From positions 1 to 64,000 of the forward strand of contig NZ_JAVDXI010000003.1 in assembly GCF_031457805.1 (NCBI RefSeq): a stretch of 64,000 bases of DNA, given 5' to 3'. This stretch comes from Caulobacter sp031457805. GTDB taxonomy: Bacteria > Pseudomonadota > Alphaproteobacteria > Caulobacterales > Caulobacteraceae. Positions within the stretch are counted from its first letter, which is position 1, and every line of letters begins with the position of its first letter. Below are positions 25,900 to 34,128 of the stretch, piece after piece. The position numbers were made by a program, and so were the translations under genes. The notes under the pieces were generated by a model. It had not been told where the DNA came from. It was given only the letters and a program-made list of their open reading frames with translations, and searched no databases.

Positions 25900-26035
25900 C
25901 CCCTCTCCCAGAGGGAGAGGGTGGCCGCGAAGCGGTCGGGAGAGGGGTTTCAAAGCCGCCGCCCTGCCGGCGCTCCGGCCGAGGCCTTACCCCCTCTCCC
26001 CGGCCCTCTCCCCATGGGAGAGGGGGCGCGTGGTG
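25900..26035. repeat. Palindromic repeat, family B (CCCTCTCCC type)
   Basis: Arms of the type CCCCTCTCCCagaGGGAGAGGG near 25900-25921, GGGAGAGGGG near 25938, and CCCCCTCTCCCC...GGGAGAGGGGG at 25990-26035 form nested inverted repeats. The sequence resembles the CTCTCCC...GGGAGAG intergenic repeats common in many proteobacterial genomes. It lies just beyond the maeB stop codon and may act as its terminator. Confidence 0.75.
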
Positions 26036-26067
26036 TTTCCTTCCCTGCAGGGACAGGACTCAATCCC

Positions 26068-28353
26068 TCACCCCTCGCCGTCGTCCACCGGCTGATCGTA
26101 GGCGGCCATCATGGCCATGTTCAGGATCTTGGACACCGAGGCCGACAGCGGCGCGATCTGCACCGACTTTGAAAGGCCCAGCAGCACCGGACCGATCACC
26201 GTGGCGCCGCCCAGCGACTGCACCAGCTTGGTCGAGATCGAGGCGGCGTGGATGGCCGGCATGATCAGGATATTGGCGCTGTCGGTCAGGCGCATGAACG
26301 GATAGTTGGCGCGCTTTTCCGGATCCAGGGCCAGCTCGGGCGGCATCTCGCCTTCGTATTCGAAGTCGACCTCCATCTCGTCCAGCATGGCGACGGCCTC
26401 GCGCACCTTCTCCGAGCGCAGCCCCATCGGATTGCCGAAGGTCGAGTAGCTCATGAACGCCACGCGCGGCTTGAAGCCCAGACGCTTGACGGCGCGCGCG
26501 GCCTCGCAGGCGATCTCGACCAGCTCCTCGGCCTCGGGCAGTTCGGTGACGTTGGTGTCGGCCACAAACAGGGTGTGCCCCTTGGCCAGCACCACCGACA
26601 TGCCCATGATCCGGCCGCCCGGCGCCGGGTCGACGACGCGCAGCACCTCTTCCAGCGCCTGGTCGAAGCTGCGGGTGACGCCGGTGACCATGCCGTCGGC
26701 CTCGCCCAGGGTGACCATCGAGGCGGCGAAGCTGTTGCGGTCCTGGTTGATCAGGCGCTGGACGTCGCGCTTCAGATAGCCCTGGCGCTGCAGGCGGGCG
26801 TACAGGGCGTCGACGTAATCTGGATTACGTTCGGAAAGACGCGCGTTGATGATCTCAAGGCCTGCGGTGTCAGGGTCCAGGCCCACCAGGCGCATGTTCT
26901 CGTGCACCAGGTTTTCGCGGCCGCAGAGGATGGCCTTGCCGAAGCCGCCGCTCTGATAGGCGTAGGCGGCGCGGATGACGCTGGGGTCCTCGCCCTCGGC
27001 GAAGACGATCCGCTTGGGATTGGCCAGCACCGAGCCGGAGATCTTCTGCAGGAAGCCGGCGGTGGGATCCAGGCGCTGGGCGAGGCTCGCGCGATAGGCG
27101 TCCATGTCGGCGATCGGCTTGCGGGCCACGCCCGTGTCCATCGCCGCCTGGGCGACGAACGGCGGCACGTACCAGATCAGGCGCGGGTCGAAGGCCGAGG
27201 GAATGATATAGTCCGGCCCGAACTTCAGCTGGCGACCGTGATAGGCGGCGGCGACCTCGTCCGGCACGTCCTCGCGCGCCAGCATGGCCAGGGCCTGGGC
27301 GCAGGCGATCTTCATCTCGTGGTTCACACGGCGGGCCCGCACGTCCAGCGCGCCGCGGAAGATGTAGGGGAAGCCCAGGACGTTGTTGACCTGGTTGGGA
27401 TAGTCGCTGCGGCCCGTGCCCATGATCGCGTCCTTGCGGACCCGCTTGACCTCTTCAGGCGTGATCTCCGGATCAGGATTGGCCATGGCGAAGATGACCG
27501 GGTTGGGGGCCATCGAGGCGATCATCTCGGGCGTGAAGGCGCCCTTGGCCGACAGGCCCAAGAGCACGTCGGCGCCGACCACGGCCTCGGCCAGCGTGCG
27601 CTTGTCGGTCTCGACCGCGTGGGCGCTCTTCCACTGGTTCATGCCCTCGGTGCGGCCGCGATAGAGCACGCCCTTGGAGTCGACGGCGATGCAGTTCTCG
27701 GCCCGCACACCCATGGCCTTGATCAGCTCCAGCGAGGCGATGCCGGCCGCGCCGGGGCCGTTCAGCACGACCTTCACGTCCTCGATCTTCTTGCCGGTGA
27801 TGTGGCAGGCGTTGATCAGGCCGGCGGCGCAGATGATCGCTGTGCCGTGCTGGTCGTCATGGAACACCGGGATGTCGAGCAGTTCCTGCAGCTCGGTCTC
27901 GATGCGGAAGCACTCGGGGCTCTTGATGTCCTCCAGATTGATGCCGCCGAAGGTGACGCCGATGTTCTTGACCACCGTGATGATCTCGTCGGGGTCCTTG
28001 GTGGTCACCTCGATGTCGATCGAGTCGACGTCGCCGAAGCGCTTGAAGAGAACGCTCTTGCCTTCCATCACCGGCTTGGAGGCCAGGGCCCCCAGGTCCC
28101 CCAGGCCCAGGATCGCGGTGCCGTTCGAGATCACCGCCACCAGGTTGCCCTTGGAGGTGTACTCGTAGGCCATGTCCGGATCGGCGGCGATCGCATGGAC
28201 GGGCACGGCGACGCCGGGCGAATAGGCCAGGCTCAGGTCACGCTGGGTGGCCATCGGCTTGGTCGGCACGATGGCGATCTTGCCGGGCGTCGGGTGACGA
28301 TGGAAGGCCAGCGCCTCCGCGTCCGTGAAGGTCTTGCGTTCCGCGTCGCTCAT
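26068..28353 (-). CDS. maeB: NADP-dependent malic enzyme with phosphotransacetylase-like domain
   Basis: A 761-residue large malic enzyme converting malate to pyruvate and CO2, supplying NADPH and linking the TCA cycle to gluconeogenesis. The malic N-domain (YSPGVAVPV, residues 1-160), NAD(P)-binding domain (VLNGPGAAGIASLELI, about 165-420) and C-terminal phosphotransacetylase-type domain (FAEGEDPSVIRAA onward, about 430-761) are in the usual order; the last is thought to be regulatory (acetyl-CoA response) rather than catalytic. The start is the ATG at 28353 (MSDAERK); the frame extends 9 codons further without a better ribosome-binding site. Confidence 0.94.
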   Translation of the reverse strand: MSDAERKTFTDAEALAFHRHPTPGKIAIVPTKPMATQRDLSLAYSPGVAVPVHAIAADPDMAYEYTSKGNLVAVISNGTAILGLGDLGALASKPVMEGKSVLFKRFGDVDSIDIEVTTKDPDEIITVVKNIGVTFGGINLEDIKSPECFRIETELQELLDIPVFHDDQHGTAIICAAGLINACHITGKKIEDVKVVLNGPGAAGIASLELIKAMGVRAENCIAVDSKGVLYRGRTEGMNQWKSAHAVETDKRTLAEAVVGADVLLGLSAKGAFTPEMIASMAPNPVIFAMANPDPEITPEEVKRVRKDAIMGTGRSDYPNQVNNVLGFPYIFRGALDVRARRVNHEMKIACAQALAMLAREDVPDEVAAAYHGRQLKFGPDYIIPSAFDPRLIWYVPPFVAQAAMDTGVARKPIADMDAYRASLAQRLDPTAGFLQKISGSVLANPKRIVFAEGEDPSVIRAAYAYQSGGFGKAILCGRENLVHENMRLVGLDPDTAGLEIINARLSERNPDYVDALYARLQRQGYLKRDVQRLINQDRNSFAASMVTLGEADGMVTGVTRSFDQALEEVLRVVDPAPGGRIMGMSVVLAKGHTLFVADTNVTELPEAEELVEIACEAARAVKRLGFKPRVAFMSYSTFGNPMGLRSEKVREAVAMLDEMEVDFEYEGEMPPELALDPEKRANYPFMRLTDSANILIMPAIHAASISTKLVQSLGGATVIGPVLLGLSKSVQIAPLSASVSKILNMAMMAAYDQPVDDGEG

Positions 28354-28606
28354 CCGGCGTTCCCCATTCCTGCTGCGCAAGTCGATGAAGGGGCGCGCCG
28401 ATCAATGCGGACACGCCCTTATATGTCCTCACCGTAACGAGGGGGGACGGACCTCACAACCGGGTGAGCGTGCGAAAATCCCAGCAAACGCTTGTTGGAC
28501 TTGGCGTTGCGTCAAGCCCGGCGCCGCTGCGGAAGGCCGCGCGAGGTTGACCTGAAGGGGCGGAACGGGTGATTTGCCGACGGTCTGTTTTCTCCTGGAG
28601 TCCGCC

Positions 28607-29380
28607 TTGTCCCAGCCCGTGAAGATCGCGATCGCCGGCGCCAACGGCCGTATGGGCCGGGCGGTGGCCCAGGCCCTAGAGGGCCGGGCCGACGCCGTGG
28701 TGGCCGCGCGCTTCGAGCGTCCCGGTGTCGAGGGCGACGGCTTGGTCGCGCGCGAGGCCGCCCTGGCCGCCGCCGAGGCGGTGATCGACTTCACCCTGCC
28801 CGAGGCCTCGGTCGCCCTGGCCGAGGAGGCTGCGGCCAAGGGCGGACCGGCGCTGGTGATCGGCTCGACCGGGTTCTCGGACGAGCAACTGGCCCGCATC
28901 GACGCGGCCGCGCGTCAGATCGTCATCGTCCGCTCAGGCAACTATTCGCTGGGCGTCAACATGCTGATGGGCCTGGTGCGCCAGGCCGCCGCCGCCCTGC
29001 CGGCGCAGGACTGGGACATCGAGGTCTTCGAGGCCCATCACAAGCGCAAGATTGACGCGCCCTCGGGCACGGCGCTGATGCTGGGCGAGGCCGCCGCCGA
29101 CGGGCGGGGCGTGGCCCTCTCCGAGGTCGCCGACCGGGGCCGCGACGGCGTCACCGGCCCGCGCAAGGAAGGCGACATCGGCTTTTCGGTCGTGCGCGGC
29201 GGCGGGATCATCGGCGAGCACAGCGTGATCTTCGCCGGCGAGAGCGAGAGCCTGACCCTGTCCCACTCGGCCATCGACCGAGGCCTTTTTGCGCGCGGGG
29301 CCATCGCCGCGGCCGTCTGGGTCAAGGGCCAGCCGCCGGGCCTCTACGACATGCAGGACGTGCTGGGCTTCAGGAAATAG
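28607..29380 (+). CDS. dapB: 4-hydroxy-tetrahydrodipicolinate reductase
   Basis: A 257-residue NAD(P)H enzyme of lysine and diaminopimelate synthesis, hence of peptidoglycan supply. The nucleotide-binding motif is IAIAGANGRMGRAV, the catalytic block is EAHHKRKIDAPSGTAL, and IGSTGFS and RSGNYSLGVN are present. I use the TTG at 28607 as start: TGGAG precedes it by six bases and the resulting N-terminus is of normal length. An in-frame TTG further upstream (28574) lacks a ribosome-binding site; a GTG eight codons inside is another alternative. Confidence 0.95.
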   Translation: MSQPVKIAIAGANGRMGRAVAQALEGRADAVVAARFERPGVEGDGLVAREAALAAAEAVIDFTLPEASVALAEEAAAKGGPALVIGSTGFSDEQLARIDAAARQIVIVRSGNYSLGVNMLMGLVRQAAAALPAQDWDIEVFEAHHKRKIDAPSGTALMLGEAAADGRGVALSEVADRGRDGVTGPRKEGDIGFSVVRGGGIIGEHSVIFAGESESLTLSHSAIDRGLFARGAIAAAVWVKGQPPGLYDMQDVLGFRK

Positions 29381-29433
29381 GGATCCAAAGCTTGGCCGGG
29401 GGGCTTTGTTAGGACACCAGACGCCAGGACGTG

Positions 29434-32400
29434 ATGGCACGACCCTCGACCGATCCGACTCCAGACAACGCGGCCAGACCCACGGCCAGCACGCGCGCGC
29501 GCCTGGTTGATCTGGGCCTGGAGGCGGTATCGCTGTCGATGATGGCGTGCATCGCCTCCGGACTCTTCGTCTGGTCGGGCCGGCGCGAGATCAGTCGCGA
29601 GCTGGCCGAGTCCTGGCTGAGCGAGCGTGGAATCGAGGCGGCCGTCCAGCTGGAGGACGTCGACGCCACCGGGTTCGTCGGCAAGGTGCGCCTGGGTCCG
29701 CGCAGCGCGCCGATCTTCGCCGCCGAGCGCCTGGAGGTCGCCTACGACCTGTCGACGCCCTGGAGCGGGGGGGCGTTCGGGATCCAGACCAAGGCCGTGC
29801 GCCTGGTGCGGCCGCGGATCGCCGCCACCCTGGACGACAAGGGCCTGCGGCTGGGCGCCTTGCAGCCGCTGATCGACGAGGCGCTGAAGGCCCCGCGCCG
29901 GCCCGAGGTTCCGGGACCTGCGGTGCTGATCGAAGGCGCGCGGCTGGACCTGACCACGCCCGGCGGTCGCGCGCGGATCACCGGCGACGCCAGCCTGGAC
30001 GACGGCCAATTGCGGCGCCTGGACGCGCGCCTTGCGCCGCTGCGCTATGCGGTCAAGGACCTGGCGATCGACGCCAAGGGTGCGACGGTCAGCGCCCGCA
30101 AGCGCGGCGACCGGCTGACGATCGACATCACCCTGGCGCTGAACAGCCTGGAGGCCGAGGCGGCCGATTTGGCCGGAACCACCGCCCGGCTCAGCGCGGA
30201 CCTGCCCTATCCGAATCTCGCCCGCACGACCGCGCGGGGCCCGCTGGCGGCCCAACTGGCTCTGCGCGCCGACGGCGCCCGGCTGAACGACAGCCAGGCC
30301 GAAGGGCTTGACGCCGACCTCTCCTGGAGCGGACGCCTGGACGGCGGGCCGCAGGACTTCGCCTTCATGGGCAAGGGCCGCGCGGCTCTGCGTGGCGAGC
30401 GGCTTTCAGCCCCGTCGCTACAGGCGCGGGACATCTCCCTGGCGCTGGACCTCGCTCGCGTCGTGGGCGGGCGTCGTGATGGCCGGTTCAACCTGTCCGG
30501 CGCGACCACCGCCGACCTCCGCGCCGGACAGGCGATCGCGGGCGGCGTTGCGGTGCGGAACCTGCGTGGCCAAGGCGCGTCGGAAAGCCTGGCCCTGGTG
30601 ACGGACGCGGAAGGGACGCGTCTCGACGGACCCCTGAAGATCGAGACCAACGCCGATCGGCTGGCCATGGGCGCCCTGGCCCTCGCGTCAGCGCGTCTCG
30701 CCGCCAGGGGTCGGATCGGCCACAACGCTCAAGGCCTGACGCTCAGTCTTGCGGGCGGAGCCTCTGGCGCGAGCGGGATCGCCGGGCCCGACGCGGACCG
30801 GTTCGCGGCCCTGATCCCCAATCCCGCCTACAGCGCGCCGCTGAGCCGGGCGCTTCGCACGTTCGAGCTGGCCGCGCCTGGCCTTGGCCTGGAGATCGCC
30901 GACGGACGTACGCGCGTCGCCCTGTCGCGCGAGGCACGCCTGAGCGCCCCGAATGGCGTCGCCCTGACCGCCGCCGCGCCCGGGGGGCTGCTCTTGGACG
31001 CCGGGCCAAACGGCGCGCGCGGCGGCCTGCGGGCGACCCTCTCTGGCGGCGACCTGCCGACGGTGCGGTTGGCGGCGAGCGACTGGCGTGCGACCGGCGG
31101 CGTCGTGACGTCCCCGCTGTCCATCGCCACGGAGGGCTTCGACCTGCCCCCGATCCAGGGCGTGACCGGTCAGATCGACGGCCGGGCGCGGATCGCGGGC
31201 GGGCGCTTCACCCTGGCCACGCGTCAGTGCGCGCCGATCACGGCCAAGGGCTACGCTCTGGGTGAAAGCCCGGTGACCGACCTTAAGGCCCTTATTTGCC
31301 CAACCGCCGCGCCGCTGCTGGCCGCCGGACCGGACGGCTGGAGCGCGGCGCTGCGCTTCCAGGACGGCGAGGGCGAGCTGGCCAGCGCCCAGGCGCGCCT
31401 GCAGACGATCCAGGGCGAGGCGACGCTGGGCGGCTCGGGCGGCTTCGAGCGCGCCCAGGTGCAGGTCGACAGCGCCGCCGCCGCCGACGCCGCGCCAGAG
31501 CGCCGCTTCAATCCCATCCTCGCCAAGGGACGCCTGGGCCTGTCGAACGGCCTGTGGACGGGCGGCTTCCAGGCCACGACGCCCGTCGGCGCGCCGCTCG
31601 GCGAAATCCGCCTGCGTCACGTCGTGGCCACCGGCAAGGGACAGGCCGACATCGACGCCTCTCGGCTGGCTTTTGCGCCCGGCGGACTTCAGCCGTCGGA
31701 GCTGTCGCCGATGGCCGCCTTCGCGCGCGAGGCCAAGGGCGCCGCGAGCTTCACCGGCGTCTTCGCCTGGAATCCGGACGGCGCGACCAGCCGGGGACGC
31801 CTGGTCGCCGACAAGATCGACTTCACCAGCCCGATCGGCTTCGTCGCCACCCTGGACGGCGCGATCGACTTCACCAGCCTGGCGCCGCTGGCCAGCGCCC
31901 CGCGCCAGACGATGCAGGTCGTGAAGATCGATTCGCTGGTGCCGCTCACCGGCGTCGAGTCGGTGTTCCAGCTGGGCGCGGAGATGCTGCACATCTCCAA
32001 GGCGACGTTCGAGGCCGCCAAGGGCCGCGTGTCGATCGAGCCTATCGATGTGCCTTTGGCCGCGGACAAGACGATCAAAGGCGCCGTGGTGATCGAACAT
32101 CTGGACCTTGGCGAACTGATCGCCGCCTCGTCCCTGGCCGATCGCATCAAGATCGACGCCGTGGTCGACGGCCGCCTGCCCTTCACCTTCGGGCCGGAAG
32201 GTCTTCGGTTCCAGGACGGAAAGGTCCGCGCCATCCAACCCGGAAGGCTGGAGATCGCCCGGACGGCGCTCTCGAACGTCGCCGCCAGTCCGGCCGACGC
32301 GCCGGGCGCGCCGCCGACCCAGGCCTCCGGCCAGATCAACGCCATCCAGGACTTCGCCTATCAGGCCATGGAGAACCTGGCGTTCGACCAGCTGGAGGCC

Positions 32401-32670
32401 GGGGTCAACAGCACCGACAACGGCCGTCTGGGCATCCTCTTCCATGTGAAGGGCCAGCACGCGCCGAAGGTGGCCGAAAAGGCCAAGGTCGGGATTCTCG
32501 ACCTTCTGCGCGGCCGCGCGTTCGACAAGCGCATCGCCCTGCCGGCCAAGACGCCCGTGGACCTGACCCTCGACACGTCGCTGAACTTCGACGAGCTTCT
32601 GGACGCTTGGCGGCGTTCGTTCGCCGGCGAGGATCCCGACCCGCCCCGTTCAGGTCCGGTTCAACCGTGA
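29434..32670 (+). CDS. ydbH: YdbH-family large envelope protein (AsmA-like)
   Basis: A 1078-residue protein with one N-terminal transmembrane segment (about residues 28-46, SLSMMACIASGLFVW) and a long, repetitive beta-rich periplasmic part. With the two small downstream genes it matches the ydbH-ynbE-ydbL locus of E. coli. YdbH is one of three AsmA-like proteins (TamB, YhdP, YdbH) needed for phospholipid transport between inner and outer membranes; YnbE is thought to form the outer-membrane end of the bridge. The ATG at 29434 overlaps a GTG at 29431 and AGGA is just ahead. Starts 53 bp after dapB. Confidence 0.85.
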   Translation: MARPSTDPTPDNAARPTASTRARLVDLGLEAVSLSMMACIASGLFVWSGRREISRELAESWLSERGIEAAVQLEDVDATGFVGKVRLGPRSAPIFAAERLEVAYDLSTPWSGGAFGIQTKAVRLVRPRIAATLDDKGLRLGALQPLIDEALKAPRRPEVPGPAVLIEGARLDLTTPGGRARITGDASLDDGQLRRLDARLAPLRYAVKDLAIDAKGATVSARKRGDRLTIDITLALNSLEAEAADLAGTTARLSADLPYPNLARTTARGPLAAQLALRADGARLNDSQAEGLDADLSWSGRLDGGPQDFAFMGKGRAALRGERLSAPSLQARDISLALDLARVVGGRRDGRFNLSGATTADLRAGQAIAGGVAVRNLRGQGASESLALVTDAEGTRLDGPLKIETNADRLAMGALALASARLAARGRIGHNAQGLTLSLAGGASGASGIAGPDADRFAALIPNPAYSAPLSRALRTFELAAPGLGLEIADGRTRVALSREARLSAPNGVALTAAAPGGLLLDAGPNGARGGLRATLSGGDLPTVRLAASDWRATGGVVTSPLSIATEGFDLPPIQGVTGQIDGRARIAGGRFTLATRQCAPITAKGYALGESPVTDLKALICPTAAPLLAAGPDGWSAALRFQDGEGELASAQARLQTIQGEATLGGSGGFERAQVQVDSAAAADAAPERRFNPILAKGRLGLSNGLWTGGFQATTPVGAPLGEIRLRHVVATGKGQADIDASRLAFAPGGLQPSELSPMAAFAREAKGAASFTGVFAWNPDGATSRGRLVADKIDFTSPIGFVATLDGAIDFTSLAPLASAPRQTMQVVKIDSLVPLTGVESVFQLGAEMLHISKATFEAAKGRVSIEPIDVPLAADKTIKGAVVIEHLDLGELIAASSLADRIKIDAVVDGRLPFTFGPEGLRFQDGKVRAIQPGRLEIARTALSNVAASPADAPGAPPTQASGQINAIQDFAYQAMENLAFDQLEAGVNSTDNGRLGILFHVKGQHAPKVAEKAKVGILDLLRGRAFDKRIALPAKTPVDLTLDTSLNFDELLDAWRRSFAGEDPDPPRSGPVQP

Positions 32671-32705
32671 CCCGTCACCCTGCATCCGAACTGGAGACCA
32701 GACGC

Positions 32706-32891
32706 ATGAGAAAGCGCGCCCTCTTGATGGCCCTGATCGCGACGGGAGCGCTCGGCGCGGCCGCGTGCACACCGACCGTCCGCGTGAAGGTCGACCCGAT
32801 CAACATCTACGCCAAGCTGGACGCCGACGTGCGCGTGCGACTGGACAAGGAAGTCCAGTCGCTGATCCAGCAAAACCCCAACCTGTTCTAA
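32706..32891 (+). CDS. ynbE: YnbE-like small outer-membrane lipoprotein
   Basis: A 61-residue lipoprotein: basic start MRKRALLMALIATGALGAAA and lipid-attachment Cys at 21, followed by CTPTVRVKVDPINIYAKLDA, the typical YnbE sequence. It was too short and too overlapped by other frames to stand out. GGAG lies nine bases before the ATG. It sits between ydbH and ydbL as in E. coli and is thought to assemble with the C-terminal end of YdbH at the outer membrane. Confidence 0.88.
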   Translation: MRKRALLMALIATGALGAAACTPTVRVKVDPINIYAKLDADVRVRLDKEVQSLIQQNPNLF

Positions 32892-32906
32892 GCAAGGAGG
32901 ACCGAC

Positions 32907-33263
32907 ATGATCCGCAAGACGATGACGGTTCTGGCTCTGGGCCTGGCGATGACCGCCGCTGGCGCTGGCCTGGCCATGGCCCAATCGGCCGCCGCCAAGG
33001 CGACGGTCGACGCCGCCAAGACGGCGGGCACGGTCGGCGAACAGGCCGACGGCTATCTGGGCATCGTGTCCGGGGGCGACGGGGCTCTGCGCGCCGCCGT
33101 GGCCGAAATCAACACCGGCCGCGCCGCCGCCTACAAGGACATCGCCGCCAAGACCGGCGTGACCCCCGAGGCCGCCGGCCAGGCCACCGCCAAGCAGCTC
33201 TATGCTCGCCTCGCGCCCGGCCAGTACTGGAAGCCTCTCGACGGCGGCTGGATCAAGAAATAG
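32907..33263 (+). CDS. ydbL: YdbL family (DUF1318) periplasmic protein
   Basis: A 118-residue secreted protein: a Sec signal peptide (cleavage after AMA, about residue 25) and a C-terminal DUF1318-type region (AAVAEINTGRAAAYKDIA, then YWKPLDGGWIKK). AAGGAGG lies eight bases before the ATG. YdbL is reported to restrain YnbE multimer formation, acting as a chaperone-like partner of the YdbH-YnbE bridge. Last gene of the operon, closed by a terminator. Confidence 0.88.
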   Translation: MIRKTMTVLALGLAMTAAGAGLAMAQSAAAKATVDAAKTAGTVGEQADGYLGIVSGGDGALRAAVAEINTGRAAAYKDIAAKTGVTPEAAGQATAKQLYARLAPGQYWKPLDGGWIKK

Positions 33264-33287
33264 TCCGCTGGCGTTCCGACCAAAAAG

Positions 33288-33318
33288 AAGGGCGGCCTCC
33301 GTGAGGAGACCGCCCTTT
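33288..33318. terminator. Bidirectional terminator between ydbL and the 33342 gene
   Basis: The stem GGGCGGCCTCC-GTGA-GGAGACCGCCC has one mismatch. It is followed by TTTCGTT on the plus strand and by TTCTTTTT on the minus strand, so it can end both convergent operons. Confidence 0.85.
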
Positions 33319-33341
33319 CGTTGTTACGCACCGTCTTGCGT

Positions 33342-33605
33342 TTACGGGGTCTGCCGCGCGGGCGAGGGCTGGGTGTCATAGCGCTGCGCTTCGGCCGGCG
33401 TCTGAACGCCGTTGTTGACCTCCACCGACGCCAGATCGTCAGCGCGGTAGCTCCAGGCGCCGAACAAGGCCAGCGCCGCCAGAACGGTAGAGACGATCAG
33501 GACCCAGAAGACATGCTTGCCCCAACGGCCCTGGCGCGCGCGGGTAGCGTTCAGGCGCGGCACCGGCTCACGAGGCGCGGTGTGATGGTGAATATCGGCT
33601 GGCAT
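33342..33605 (-). CDS. Small single-pass membrane protein, unknown function
   Basis: An 87-residue protein with a basic, His-rich N-terminus (MPADIHHHTAPREP), one transmembrane helix (about 30-50, HVFWVLIVSTVLAALALFG) and a 35-residue C-terminal tail rich in Gln, Pro and Arg. I do not recognise a family. AGGAGG eight bases before the ATG supports expression. It follows the 62-codon gene by 12 bp and is probably transcribed from the sigmaT-type promoter at 33855-33879, so a stress-related envelope role is plausible. Confidence 0.75.
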   Translation of the reverse strand: MPADIHHHTAPREPVPRLNATRARQGRWGKHVFWVLIVSTVLAALALFGAWSYRADDLASVEVNNGVQTPAEAQRYDTQPSPARQTP

Positions 33606-33617
33606 GACTGCGACCTC

Positions 33618-33806
33618 CTAGGGTGTCCACATTTGCATGGCGTCCGCGCGTTGGTGGTCGTGGAAGGCCTGCACCGTCCCAGCGGAGGCTCCCATCACGA
33701 CGATCACAGCAACGGCCATGATCCGCGAACGGGTTCTTTTTTGACGCTGGCTTAGCGTCGAAACGAAAACTGTACCGCCATGCTCGGCCACATAATTGCG
33801 GATCAC
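33618..33806 (-). CDS. Small membrane protein (62 aa) under a sigmaT-type promoter
   Basis: A 62-residue protein, start GTG at 33806 with AGGGGAG seven bases upstream. A basic stretch QRQKRTRSR leads into a single transmembrane segment (IMAVAVIVVMGASAGTV), then HDHQRADAMQMWTP. The frame continues upstream to 33923, but the promoter at 33855-33879 lies inside that extension, so the short form is preferred. I do not recognise the family. First gene of a two-gene unit with 33342. Confidence 0.65.
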   Translation of the reverse strand: MIRNYVAEHGGTVFVSTLSQRQKRTRSRIMAVAVIVVMGASAGTVQAFHDHQRADAMQMWTP

Positions 33807-33854
33807 GACGTTGCTCCCCTGCCCGGCGGACCCAATGTCCGGCCCTGCAATTTC

Positions 33855-33879
33855 AACGTCTTGCGTCTGAGCCCGTTCC
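33855..33879 (-). promoter_or_regulatory. sigmaT/EcfG-type promoter of the 33806-33342 operon
   Basis: On the minus strand GGAAC (33879-33875), 16-nt spacer, CGTT (33858-33855). Exact match. The predicted RNA start is near 33848, about 40 nt before the GTG at 33806. Confidence 0.75.
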
Positions 33880-33926
33880 GTCGAAACGGCTGCGAACGCG
33901 CCGGCCAAAAAATTTAATCGCACCTG

Positions 33927-33951
33927 GGAACCACCCCCACGCGGAATCGTT
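33927..33951 (+). promoter_or_regulatory. sigmaT/EcfG-type promoter of the small RNA
   Basis: GGAAC (33927-33931), 16-nt spacer, CGTT (33948-33951) on the plus strand; exact match to the general-stress consensus. No protein-coding gene lies downstream on this strand; instead a structured RNA ending in a terminator begins about seven bases later. It diverges from the promoter at 33855-33879. Confidence 0.85.
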
Positions 33952-33957
33952 TTATGA

Positions 33958-34073
33958 TTGCGAAGGCGGCGACGCCCCCCCGACTTGAGATCAGCGAAAG
34001 CTGATCGGCCGCCTTCGCACCCCCCTTTGTTGATGCGAACTCAAGGCGGACCGGCTTGTCGGGCCGCCTTTCT
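33958..34073 (+). ncRNA. gsrN: sigmaT-dependent small RNA, probable GsrN
   Basis: A predicted RNA of about 115 nt. The 5' domain (33960-34018) is closed by a perfect 11-bp stem GCGAAGGCGGC/GCCGCCTTCGC. Inside are a run of seven Cs (33975-33981) in a single-stranded loop and a perfect 7-bp hairpin GATCAGC-GAAA-GCTGATC with a GNRA tetraloop (33989-34006). A linker with six Cs follows (34020-34025), then a terminator hairpin (34043-34070) and TTCTTC. Caulobacter GsrN is a sigmaT-transcribed sRNA with a stable 5' half and a C-rich loop that pairs with the katG leader; this RNA has every one of those properties and lies in a matching genome. The identification rests on architecture, since I could not align it. 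The start is inferred from the promoter. Confidence 0.72.
34043..34073 (+). terminator. Terminator of the small RNA
   Basis: AAGGCGG-a-CCG, a 6-nt loop, CGG-g-CCGCCTT, then TTCTTC. A near-perfect 10-bp stem with paired single bulges. Defines the 3' end of the sRNA near 34073. Confidence 0.8.
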
Positions 34074-34128
34074 TCGTCGCGTTCTGCGTAGCGATGCGTT
34101 CACTCTCTGGCGCTGCCGCCCGCGCCCG

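Noticed and set aside
26248..28437. 729-codon plus-strand frame opposite maeB
   Set aside because: Shadow of maeB; His/Asp/Leu-rich composition typical of antisense frames here.
28501..28606. Riboswitch or leader upstream of dapB (lysine box)
   Set aside because: I looked for lysine-riboswitch landmarks and found none; only a short hairpin-prone leader is present.
33807..33923. N-terminal extension of the 62-aa membrane protein
   Set aside because: An exact promoter lies inside this stretch and the upstream GTG lacks a ribosome-binding site.
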